This document shows positions 1-8,419 of a DNA stretch of 35,578 nt, piece after piece. Numbering within the stretch: position 1 is the stretch's first letter; each line of letters begins with the position of its first letter. Source of the DNA: Moraxellaceae bacterium (GTDB taxonomy: Bacteria; Pseudomonadota; Gammaproteobacteria; Pseudomonadales; Moraxellaceae); assembly GCA_030684415.1 (NCBI GenBank), contig JAUXNL010000457.1, positions 1 to 35,578 on the forward strand. The letters run 5' to 3'. Both the position numbers and the translations under genes were made by a program. The notes under the pieces are model-generated. The model saw nothing but the letters and a program-made list of their open reading frames with translations, made no database searches and was not told the DNA's origin.

Positions 1-4
1 CCGC

Positions 5-733
5 TTGAATGCGCGCGTCTTTCCCGGACTTTCCGTCATGACCTTTCGCCGTTTCCTGTTTCGTCTGTTGCTGGTGTCCTGCGCACTGTTTGTCGGCTAC
101 CAGTTGTGGCTGCTCGGCCATGTCATCTGGTGGATTGACCACAATCCCTCGCGCTCCGCTTTCATGGAGGCGCGTCTGGATGAGCTTCAAGACAACGACC
201 CGGATGCCAAGCTGCGACATGAGTGGGTGACCTACGACAGGATTTCCATTCACCTCAAGCGCGCCATGATTGCCAGCGAAGATGCCAAGTTCCTCCAGCA
301 CGAAGGTTTCGACTGGGAAGGCATGCAGACCGCCTGGGAGAAAAACCTGAAGAAAGGAAAAATCGTTGCCGGCGGATCAACGATTTCGCAGCAGCTCGCG
401 AAGAATCTGTTTCTCTCCGGCAAGCGCACACCGTGGCGTAAGGGGCAGGAAGCCATTGTGGCGGTCATGCTCGAACAGTGCATGAGCAAGCGCCGCATCT
501 TCGAGATCTACCTGAACGTTATCGAGTGGGGGAACGGCGTGTTTGGTGCCGAGGCCGCCGCGCGACATTATTACGGCACTTCGGCGCGCGGGCTTGGCCC
601 GGCGCAGGCAGCTAAACTGGCGGCCATGGTGCCCAATCCACGCTTCTACGATAAAAACCGCAACGCACGTGGCCTCAACCGCAAAGCGGCCATCATCCAG
701 CGGCGTATGCAGCAGGTATCGGTGCCGCGCTAA
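5..733 (+). CDS. mtgA: Monofunctional biosynthetic peptidoglycan transglycosylase (start probably ATG at 38)
   Basis: GT51 motifs: AMIASEDAKFLQHEGFDWEGM, GGSTISQQLAKNLFLS, EIYLNVIEWGNGVFGAEAAARHYYG; N-terminal TM segment. Confidence 0.95.
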   Translation: MNARVFPGLSVMTFRRFLFRLLLVSCALFVGYQLWLLGHVIWWIDHNPSRSAFMEARLDELQDNDPDAKLRHEWVTYDRISIHLKRAMIASEDAKFLQHEGFDWEGMQTAWEKNLKKGKIVAGGSTISQQLAKNLFLSGKRTPWRKGQEAIVAVMLEQCMSKRRIFEIYLNVIEWGNGVFGAEAAARHYYGTSARGLGPAQAAKLAAMVPNPRFYDKNRNARGLNRKAAIIQRRMQQVSVPR

Positions 734-882
734 GGCTTCTTGCAAAGCCAGAAGCTGATTCATGAGCCGGTGTGAGTTTTTTGGGCACAGACTGCCCGGC
801 GAGGATAGACGACAGTCGGGGGTTGACCGACTGCATGGCCAATACCAGCATTTGGCATCTATTGGTAACAGAGGGTTCGGCC

Positions 883-1122
883 ATGGCTAAAAACACCAGC
901 ATCAGTCTCGGCGACCACTTTGAGGGCTTCATTTCCCACCAGGTTGAGAGTGGCCGATATGGGTCTGCTAGCGAAGTGGTTCGAGCCGGCCTGCGCTTGC
1001 TCGAAGACAGCGAAAGCAAGCTGAACACGCTGCGCCGATTGCTTGCCGAGGGTGAGCAAAGCGGCATTGCCGACTACGACTACCAAAGCTTCATTGCCGA
1101 GTTGGACGCTCGCCAGAAATGA
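883..1122 (+). CDS. parD: ParD-like type II antitoxin
   Basis: MAKNTSISLGDHFEGFISHQVESGRYGSASEVVRAGLRLLEDSESKL is typical of the ParD/CC2985 ribbon-helix-helix family; overlaps the toxin start. Confidence 0.88.
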   Translation: MAKNTSISLGDHFEGFISHQVESGRYGSASEVVRAGLRLLEDSESKLNTLRRLLAEGEQSGIADYDYQSFIAELDARQK

Positions 1123-1420
1123 GGCCATTTGTCCTAACCCGAAGCGCTCTCTCCGACCTCCGCTCCATTCAACCTTTACCGAAGGACGCTGGGGCCGCGA
1201 ACAACGAAACGTATACCTGAAGCAGTTCGACGACGCGTTTCACACGCTTGCCGAATCGCCCGCTTTGGGGGCTGCCTGCGACGGCATCATGCCAGGCTAT
1301 CGAAAATTTCTGCAGGGAAGCCACGTCATTTACTTCAAGAGCGGGACGAAAAGCGTAATTGAGATTATCCGCATCCTGCATCAAAGCATGGATATTGAGG
1401 CACAGTTTCACGGCGCATAA
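1119..1420 (+). pseudogene. parE: ParE-like toxin, frameshifted
   Basis: ATG at 1119 gives MRPFVLTRSALSDLRSIQP; the family sequence continues as FTEGRWGREQRNVYLKQFDDAFHTLAESPALGAACDGIMPGYRKFLQGSHVIYF in the -1 frame from 1175 (CCTTTACC). Confidence 0.8.
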
Positions 1421-1694
1421 CGTAGAGCTAACCAGCGCTGCGCGGCTTTATCGCGCAGCACCCAGCGACTAAAGAGAGCGAGATTGAGCGCAGGGTTAGG
1501 TTTCTTCATGCCAAGACTCTCTTTCATGCGCGATTGAGGTGAATTCAATACGTAATTCAAATGGCAAAAGTAGTTTGGGTCTGCTCTGGAGTAACAGGGG
1601 AGTCAGGGGGAGCGGAGTGAATGGAAAAGCGACGGCACCAAGAAAAAGAAAACGCTGTTGGCCCGAATGGTCTGCGCTGGCGCTAATCAGAAGC

Positions 1695-2921
1695 TCACGG
1701 GCGTAGTGGAAGCCGGTCGTTCAGTTCATAGCAGGTGCTGCGCCCACCGGCTTCCGTTTTTCGCAAAACACCTCGTGCCAGCAGATCGTTGATGTCGCGC
1801 AGCGCTGTGTCTGGCGAGCACTTGGCAATTGCCGCCCATTTGCTGCTAGTGAGCTTGCCCTCGAAGCCATCCAGCAACTTGTTGAGCAACTTCACCTGCC
1901 GCTCGTTCAGCGGCATCGTTCCCCAATGCTGCCAGAAGCGTGTTCTGGTCAGAACGGCATCGAGAGTGCTGTGCGCCTGATCGACAGCACGATGCAGCGT
2001 CTCCAGAAACCAGGCAAGCCACTCGGTGACATCCAGCGTGTGTGTGTCATGGCTGTCCCTGCGCATGCCGCCAGTGCTGCTGTCGTGAAAATTTGTGGCC
2101 GGCAAATTTTTCTGTGTCCGCTCCAGAATGTCGTAGTAGGCCTTGCGCTCGCGCTGGATTTGCGCCGACAGGCTGTAAAAGCGCTGAGGGCTGCCGTCGG
2201 CACGCGCCAGCAGAAGGTCGCCGATGGCCCGAGCGATACGGCCGTTGCCATCATCGAACGGGTGCAGGGTGACAAACCACAGATGGCCAAGCCCGGCTTT
2301 GATGAGTGGGGCATCGTTCGATGCGCCATTCAGCCAGTCGAAAAAGCGGCCGGTTTCAGCATCGAGACGATCAGCCGGTGGCGCCTCGAAATGCACCCGC
2401 TGCCGACCAATCGGGCCGGACACGACCTGCATCGGGCCATTGGCATCGTCGCGCCAACTACCGACCCTGATTCTGGAAAGCCCAGAGTAGCCGGTGGGGA
2501 ACAGGGCGGCGTGCCAGCCGAACAGCCGTTCCGGTGACACCGTTGCCTGACAGTTGGCGGTGGCATCGAGCACCATGCCGACGACACCTTCGACGTGGCG
2601 GTCGACCGGCGCCAATGCGCCGATGTCTACGCCGAGCCTGCGGGCGATGGAGGAGCGTACGGATTGGGTATCGAGTTGCTCCCCCTCGATGGCGCTGGTC
2701 TTGATGACATCCTCGGTAAGCGCCGCAAGGCTGGCCTGATCGCGGAGTGCCATGCCGACATCGGCCAGCCGGCCCATCAGCCGTCCTTGGGCGTGACTGA
2801 CCTCGGCCATGGGGCCGGCCAGAGCCGACAGGTCGAAGCGCCAGTGGGGCCAGCCGCTGGCCTGCCAGATGTAGTTGTAATCGCTGCTATTCATGCGGAG
2901 ATTGTCGGCGGCAATCTCCAC
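1695..2921 (-). CDS. Fic family protein with N-terminal inhibitory motif and C-terminal winged-helix-like region
   Basis: Fic motif LHPFDDGNGRIARAIGD; inhibitory-helix-like TSAIEGEQL; C-terminal SSKWAAIAKCSPDTALRDINDLLARGVLRKTEAGGRSTCYEL. Confidence 0.93.
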   Translation of the reverse strand: MEIAADNLRMNSSDYNYIWQASGWPHWRFDLSALAGPMAEVSHAQGRLMGRLADVGMALRDQASLAALTEDVIKTSAIEGEQLDTQSVRSSIARRLGVDIGALAPVDRHVEGVVGMVLDATANCQATVSPERLFGWHAALFPTGYSGLSRIRVGSWRDDANGPMQVVSGPIGRQRVHFEAPPADRLDAETGRFFDWLNGASNDAPLIKAGLGHLWFVTLHPFDDGNGRIARAIGDLLLARADGSPQRFYSLSAQIQRERKAYYDILERTQKNLPATNFHDSSTGGMRRDSHDTHTLDVTEWLAWFLETLHRAVDQAHSTLDAVLTRTRFWQHWGTMPLNERQVKLLNKLLDGFEGKLTSSKWAAIAKCSPDTALRDINDLLARGVLRKTEAGGRSTCYELNDRLPLRP

Positions 2922-2933
2922 AGGAGCAAGCTA

Positions 2934-2979
2934 TTTGCCGCATATCATGCGGCGAAAAGAGAGGCGTTCGCCGCATGAA
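2934..2979. promoter_or_regulatory. Candidate operator for the Fic gene: palindrome TTTGCCGCATATCATGCGGCGAA plus third half-site TTCGCCGCATGAA
   Basis: Inverted and direct GCCGCAT half-sites immediately upstream of the minus-strand Fic start. Confidence 0.55.
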
Positions 2980-3340
2980 GGCTTTGCAGGATCGGCTCTT
3001 GGCGCGCACAGCCAGCGTGAGAGGCCCAATCGGCTCCAGATCCGCCGTCAGTGGGCCATCCATCCTCAGCGTCATACGTCAGGAAATAATCCAGCGTGAA
3101 TTGCGGATGGATGCACGGTAATCACATCTGGGAAATGTCGACGGCTTACGCCTTGCTGCCAACCTTGTAGGTGAGCGTGGCGCCAGCCGCTCCGGGCGCC
3201 GGTATGAGCGGCCAGTGGATTTCGGTCGCGGTGGCGCTTATCACTATGTCGGAGCCTGAGATGTTGTCGGTCTGATCAAGGCCGGCGACGCGGATGCCAT
3301 GAGCTCATCCAAGCTCTTCAATCCGGGTTTCCGAAATGAA

Positions 3341-3658
3341 CTAATAATCCAAATACGTATGAATTTCGTCTAAAAGAATTGGCGAGCTATCCGACAAGGT
3401 ATCAGCAAGCGCCATCAAGTCCTGAGCAATAAAACGGCTCTTTAGTCGCTCACTAATCAACTCAACATCAGTGACCTCAATCACTGAAAGACCATACTCT
3501 CTCATAATCAAGTCAATGCTCCTTAGAAAATCCGACTTTCGATTTGAGAGAGCAACAACTTGAACGAACGCCCCGAGAGCGCCCTCCAAAATATCAGAAC
3601 CCGGCAACGGCTCTACCTCCACAAGGCCTATCCACTTTTTTTTCATGAATCCCAGCAA
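3341..3658 (-). CDS. Hypothetical small protein (immunity-like context)
   Basis: 105-aa ORF in AT-rich block, same strand as neighbouring small genes; possible start at 3646 (MKKKWIGLVEVEP). Confidence 0.6.
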   Translation of the reverse strand: MLGFMKKKWIGLVEVEPLPGSDILEGALGAFVQVVALSNRKSDFLRSIDLIMREYGLSVIEVTDVELISERLKSRFIAQDLMALADTLSDSSPILLDEIHTYLDY

Positions 3659-3660
3659 TC

Positions 3661-3684
3661 AATCACCCCGACCCCTGTATTTCC
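3661..3684. repeat. Copy 1 of a short direct repeat (AATCACCCCGACCCCTGTATTTCC)
   Basis: Near-identical to 5642-5665. Confidence 0.5.
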
Positions 3685-3778
3685 ATGGAGGTAGTGGGTG
3701 CCTGATCTTCAGTTTCAGTTACGCAGGCTTAAGCGGATGCTGTTCAGCCGCGAGCGTTTTTCTTCTTCATCTAATGGA

Positions 3779-4237
3779 TTAGTTCGGTTCCTTTATTTTC
3801 TTTGTGGGTTCCACTATTTCGCGGCGAAGAAGTAAGTGAGCCATAAATAAAAATGTAAAAAAAGAAAATATTCCATATAAATATCCAATAAATGTGATCA
3901 ATTTCAGCGATCCTAAAGTGCCGCTCACAATGCCTAGTAGTTCATTATAGGAGTGGCACTCGCCTCCATTAAGGGAGACTGCTTCCTTGGGGGGGGGTGA
4001 AGCGTTAGCATGTTTGATTGCTAGACATTCATCGCCCGTACCTGCAGACATGCCGGCGGTGGCGGCGATTATTTTCATGGAGAGCTTAATAGATGCATAG
4101 CTCTTAGAGAGAAATATTACTCCACTAAAATTAATGAGAAATAGAGTGATTAAAATAAAAATAATAGCCCTATTACTAAGTCTCATATCAGCCTCTGAAT
4201 CATATGATGGAAATACGCATTGCTCTTGAGTCTGCAA
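3779..4237 (-). CDS. Hypothetical small membrane protein
   Basis: 152-aa ORF with two hydrophobic segments (IIFILITLFLINFSGVIFL; LITFIGYLYGIFSFFTFLFMAHLLL). Confidence 0.55.
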   Translation of the reverse strand: MQTQEQCVFPSYDSEADMRLSNRAIIFILITLFLINFSGVIFLSKSYASIKLSMKIIAATAGMSAGTGDECLAIKHANASPPPKEAVSLNGGECHSYNELLGIVSGTLGSLKLITFIGYLYGIFSFFTFLFMAHLLLRREIVEPTKKIKEPN

Positions 4238-4496
4238 AAAATCAACCAGTGGAGCAATGAGAGCTGCTCGCTGAGTGCTTGAATCGCATATAAGAAATGG
4301 GTCGGCTGCGTCTTGTCAAAAAGCAGTTACATAGTTCAATTTACAGCCTCTGTAGGTTATACGGAATCTCGATTTGCCGATCAAGGGGGCATCCTACCGC
4401 ATCCCACCCAGACCACTTTCTAATAAAAATTGCACTTCATGGTTGAATCCGCCAAACATATCGCCATCAATATATTTATTTTTTATGGCGGCGGCA

Positions 4497-4708
4497 TTAA
4501 ACATATCCCTCTTCCCAGTGATCTCTGCCAACTGTATAGAAATCAATTCCAAATCCATCTGGCTTGTCCCTAAAGCCAGGCATTTTTCTCAGGCGTTTGA
4601 TTGCACTTTTCGCGTCTTTTTTTTCAAATATACGCCAATAAATTTGATATCCTCACTCCCATCTGCATGGTCATTTGCATGAAGCAATATATAGACCTGA
4701 TCACACAT
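4497..4708 (-). pseudogene. DUF7336-like small protein interrupted by a single-base frame change at an A8 run
   Basis: Minus strand: TTTAGGAGGCTTACATG start, MCDQVYILLHANDHADGSEDIKFIGVYLKK(K), then -1 frame DAKSAIKRLRKMPGFRDKPDGFGIDFYTVGRDHWEEGYV*. Frame changes at TTG AAA AAA AAG ACG. Not in the ORF track. Confidence 0.75.
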
Positions 4709-4870
4709 GTAAGCCTCCTAAAACGATCTATCACCAAATTTGCAACTTGCTGCATTCAGAGGCACGTTCTCTGCCCTCCCACTTTTCTGCGCCATACTTG
4801 TCATTCATGTAATAAATCACTTCGATCCTCTTATTTCTTTTTCGGGATTGAGCGGAATAAGCTCACAAAA

Positions 4871-5257
4871 TCAGGGCACATACACGAGCTGAATATCGAA
4901 TACATAGGATGCCCCACTCTCATAGACCCTGACTGACAAAACCAAATCGCTAGCACCCTCCTCAAGGGTATATAAATCGATCAATAGATCCCAGTAGTCA
5001 TCCATCCATTGGCAAACAGACGTATCCCACGCCTCCTCAGGCAGTCCGACCAAATGCCCACCATAGGTCGCAAGATTCTCGGCTATTATGTCAGCAATAT
5101 CATCAGGAACGGGGCAGACACCATTTATTTTGCGGTTAACTTTATAATCGCCATCCTTTAACGCCCCAACGATATCTGAGAGCGTGCCCCGCCACTCACT
5201 TGGAATTGGCGTTTCATTAGCATCATCTTTTACTATCGGAAATTTATCAGTAATCAT
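4871..5257 (-). CDS. Hypothetical protein, DUF7668-like (immunity-like context)
   Basis: IPSEWRGTLSDIVGALKDGDYK...LIDLYTLEEGASDLVLSVRVYESGASYVFDIQLVYVP resembles my recollection of the family. Confidence 0.65.
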   Translation of the reverse strand: MITDKFPIVKDDANETPIPSEWRGTLSDIVGALKDGDYKVNRKINGVCPVPDDIADIIAENLATYGGHLVGLPEEAWDTSVCQWMDDYWDLLIDLYTLEEGASDLVLSVRVYESGASYVFDIQLVYVP

Positions 5258-5287
5258 CGCTATCGCCTCTATTGGGCCCCCTATGCT

Positions 5288-5569
5288 TCATGGCGACTTT
5301 GTTTTCACAATGTTAATCAGTGCAAATTTATTCAGCGCAGAAGATGACGTGCACCAAACATTTTCCAATCCCTCTACCCGAACTGGCCACACCCCCATTC
5401 GAGCGAACTCAATTAAATCATCTGCCATAGATTTACCCCAAACATAGTCTTTGTCTTTTTGAATGACCGTGATAAATTTTATCAGTGCTTTACGAACACC
5501 TCGCGCTTTGATTTGGCGTAAATATGTGCCGCCATCATAATCAATCACAAACGTGTAAATTGAAGTCAC
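5288..5569 (-). CDS. Hypothetical small protein
   Basis: 93-aa ORF, AT-rich, same strand as neighbours. Confidence 0.55.
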   Translation of the reverse strand: MTSIYTFVIDYDGGTYLRQIKARGVRKALIKFITVIQKDKDYVWGKSMADDLIEFARMGVWPVRVEGLENVWCTSSSALNKFALINIVKTKSP

Positions 5570-5641
5570 GTCATTTGCCCTTTATTCAATAAGTTTCACA
5601 GCTTTCGGCGGCTTTGCATTGCGCATCCTGACTTGCGCAAT

Positions 5642-5665
5642 AATTCACCCCGCCCCTTTATTTCC
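5642..5665. repeat. Copy 2 of the short direct repeat (AATTCACCCCGCCCCTTTATTTCC)
   Basis: Near-identical to 3661-3684, same orientation. Confidence 0.5.
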
Positions 5666-6235
5666 CTTCATTAGGCGATTTTCGCCGGCGCCATTATTTT
5701 TTGCCTTGGCAATCTCATTTTCGACATGATCGTGAAATCCTTGATGCGAGTACCCAACAAGAGTTCTTTCCGCATCCACAGGATGGCCATATTGATAAGT
5801 GTATTTTTCTACATATGACTTTTCAGGCTCATGATGGCCCGAGAAATACCTATAAGAAGCAACCAAAGACCCATCCAAGAACTCAAAATATATGTCATAG
5901 AGATTATCAAGATGTATATCAACCACACCGATCACGGGAGATCCAAATAAATAATAATATTTTGTTTCTGGATAGCCATCAAAATTCTGATCATGCTTAC
6001 TTGATATGGCTTCAGTGCCGTCACCATAAAAATAAGACTCATCAGTTTTGCCATCAAAATTTATATCCCAAATCTCATAGTATCCATCCTTGGAATACTC
6101 ATAAAAGACGTCAGCTTTACCATCACCATTTCTGTCCCTTTTCGACGAGTCATTGACGCTTTTCCCTCCAAGATACTGCCCATCACACGAGCAAACAGCA
6201 AGGGCAATAAAAAGACTGAAAACTAGCTTATTCAT
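5645..6235 (-). CDS. Putative lipoprotein with acidic DxNxDGxxD-type repeats
   Basis: AAAGGAGAAG upstream of ATG; MNKLVFSLFIALAVCSC signal with lipobox-like end; DRNGDGKADVFYEY / DINFDGKTDESYFY / DQNFDGYPETKYYY repeats. Confidence 0.7.
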   Translation of the reverse strand: MNKLVFSLFIALAVCSCDGQYLGGKSVNDSSKRDRNGDGKADVFYEYSKDGYYEIWDINFDGKTDESYFYGDGTEAISSKHDQNFDGYPETKYYYLFGSPVIGVVDIHLDNLYDIYFEFLDGSLVASYRYFSGHHEPEKSYVEKYTYQYGHPVDAERTLVGYSHQGFHDHVENEIAKAKNNGAGENRLMKGNKGAG

Positions 6236-6474
6236 TAAATGTCTTCTCCTTTGAATCAAAGGCGTCGGAGTAAATAAAAATCCGCCGGCTTGCATTTTAA
6301 ATGTGATTGCGCTTTTCCTTTCTTCGTCATCTACTCGGCGGGTTGTAGTTGAGCAGCCAATGGTCACCACTGCCCGGCCAGTTGAAGTGCCCGATGCAGC
6401 CGGCACCGTTCGTATCGAGCATGATCGATGCGCCCGTGGCCCCGCTCACATCCCCTCCACGAAAACTGTGCCAC

Positions 6475-7143
6475 TTACGCTGGCTTTTCCATCTGCTGCA
6501 GCGCGCCACGGAAAATCGCGGCGGCGCAGGCCACCACTTCCGCCTGTGGCTGTGCGAATCCCATCAGCAGCCACCGTGCGGCAATACCCACCACGGCACC
6601 CACAAGGCCCACGGTCAGCGTGTCACGATCAATATCGGAAGGCCGCCCGCCCGAGGTGGGTAGCTGGCTGATATACAACTCGCGCATCAGCGTGGCAAAG
6701 CGCTCCACCGTCTGGCGGTAAAGCTGATCGACTCGCGGGCTCACGCCCAGCACTTCTACAAACTGGATGCGTGCTGTGGCCGGGCGTTCACGGGCAAGCG
6801 TGAACAGGGCATTGAGCCCGGCTTCGATCATGGCATCGGGGTTGCGGGGGGCCGTGATGAAGGCGCTCAGCACGCGCTCATGCTGCACGGCAATCACCTG
6901 TTCATACACGGCGCAGAGCAGGTCTTCGCTGTTGGCAAATGATTCGTAGAAATAGCGCTCGGTGAGGCCGGCTTCGGCGCAGAGGCCACGCACGGTGGCG
7001 CCGTGGTAGCCCTGTTCGCCAAAGACGGTGATGCCGGCTTCGATCAGGCGCTGGCGCCGTTCCTGCTGCCGTTCTTCGGCGCTGGCCCCGCGATAGCGGC
7101 GGCGGGCTTGCTCATGGCCGGGGGCGGGTTCCTGCTCGTTCAT
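6475..7143 (-). CDS. TetR/AcrR family transcriptional regulator
   Basis: N-terminal HTH: RRQRLIEAGITVFGEQGYHGATVRGLCAEAGLTERYFYESFANSEDLLCAVYEQ. Confidence 0.93.
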   Translation of the reverse strand: MNEQEPAPGHEQARRRYRGASAEERQQERRQRLIEAGITVFGEQGYHGATVRGLCAEAGLTERYFYESFANSEDLLCAVYEQVIAVQHERVLSAFITAPRNPDAMIEAGLNALFTLARERPATARIQFVEVLGVSPRVDQLYRQTVERFATLMRELYISQLPTSGGRPSDIDRDTLTVGLVGAVVGIAARWLLMGFAQPQAEVVACAAAIFRGALQQMEKPA

Positions 7144-7400
7144 GACATGAAGTGCCTGGGTGTCGGGAGCGTCTATGGAGGATGCCGTCAGTGCGGGCCG
7201 CTATGGCCTTAAATGACTGAATCATGACGCGCGCTGCGGTTGACAGGCTAAGGTCGCCTGCATAATGTGACAACGCATGTTGCCAGATGGTTCCGGTGCT
7301 CACAAGTTACCGAGCCCGGAACAGGGGCGCGGGGTGTTTCCCGCCCCGGTGTCGCGCCCTTCGGCAATGCCTCCCCATTACCCATAGCAGGAAACAGAAC

Positions 7401-8249
7401 ATGAAGACGCTCAAAGACAAGGTTGCCGCCATCACCGGTGCGGGCTCGGGCATCGGCCGCGCCACCGCCATCCTCATGGCCAGCAAAGGCTGCCATCTTG
7501 CCCTTTCCGACGTGAACGAAGCCGGCCTTGCTGAGACTGCCGAAAAGGCGCGCCAGCATGGCGTGAAAGTCACCACCAAGAAGGTGGACGTGGCCAGCCG
7601 TGAGCAGATGTACACCTGGGCCGAAGACGTTGTGCGTGACCATGGCCTCGTCAACATCATCTTCAACAATGCCGGTGTTGCCCTTGGCGCGACGGTTGAA
7701 GACATGCAGTACGACGATTTCGAATGGCTGATGGGCATCAATTTCTGGGGCGTGGTGTACGGCACCAAGGCGTTCCTGCCGCATATCAAGACCGCGGGTG
7801 AAGGCGCCATCGTCAATGTGTCGTCCGTGTTCGGCCTGATCGCCGTGCCGACGCAATCGGCTTACAACGCCGCCAAATTCGCTGTGAAGGGCTTTACCGA
7901 AGCGCTGCGCGAAGAAATGGAAATTGCAGGCACCAACATCGGCGTGACCTGCGTGCACCCGGGGGGCATCAAGACCAACATCGCCCGTAATGCTCGCGTG
8001 ACCGAAACCAAGGGGCTGGTGGACGAAAAGTCCACGCGCGATTTCGAGAAGGCCTTCATCACCACGCCGGAAAAGGCCGCTGAGGCCGTGGTTGGCGCCA
8101 TCATGAAGAACAGCCGTCGTCTGCTGATCGGACCGGATGCCGTGGCCATCGACCTGATGCAGCGCTTCCTGCCAACGCAGTACCAGCGCATTCTCGAAGT
8201 GGGTGCCAAGCAGCGTGCCCGTAAGCTGGGCGGTGTTGGCGTGGTCTGA
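7401..8249 (+). CDS. SDR family oxidoreductase
   Basis: TGAGSGIGRA, NNAGVA, YNAAKFAVKGF motifs; start MKTLKDKVAAITGAG after AGGAAACAGAAC. Confidence 0.95.
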   Translation: MKTLKDKVAAITGAGSGIGRATAILMASKGCHLALSDVNEAGLAETAEKARQHGVKVTTKKVDVASREQMYTWAEDVVRDHGLVNIIFNNAGVALGATVEDMQYDDFEWLMGINFWGVVYGTKAFLPHIKTAGEGAIVNVSSVFGLIAVPTQSAYNAAKFAVKGFTEALREEMEIAGTNIGVTCVHPGGIKTNIARNARVTETKGLVDEKSTRDFEKAFITTPEKAAEAVVGAIMKNSRRLLIGPDAVAIDLMQRFLPTQYQRILEVGAKQRARKLGGVGVV

Positions 8250-8303
8250 CCCGCCTCGCGACCTTGAGCGCTTGCTGAAGATTGTTGGCGGCAGGCACTA
8301 ACA

Positions 8304-8343
8304 GCTTGCTGAAAAAGCCCTGGAGGGGCGTTTTTCAGCAAGC
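8304..8343. repeat. Palindromic element GCTTGCTGAAAAA...TTTTTCAGCAAGC, copy 1
   Basis: Long inverted repeat with central GCCC/GGGC; related copies at 9581 and 9717. Confidence 0.7.
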
Positions 8344-8365
8344 GGCTAAAGATGCTGTATCCCGG

Positions 8366-8400
8366 AGCCGGCAGCGTTATTCTCGCTGCCGGCTTTTTTA
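8366..8400 (+). terminator. Rho-independent terminator after the SDR gene
   Basis: AGCCGGCAGCG-TTATTCT-CGCTGCCGGCT followed by TTTTTTA. Confidence 0.85.
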
Positions 8401-8419
8401 TGGATGAAGGATAGAGGGC

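Noticed and set aside
4374-4936. Plus-strand ORFs of 102 and 111 aa
   Set aside because: Antisense to the DUF7336-like gene, which has an SD and family-like sequence on the minus strand.
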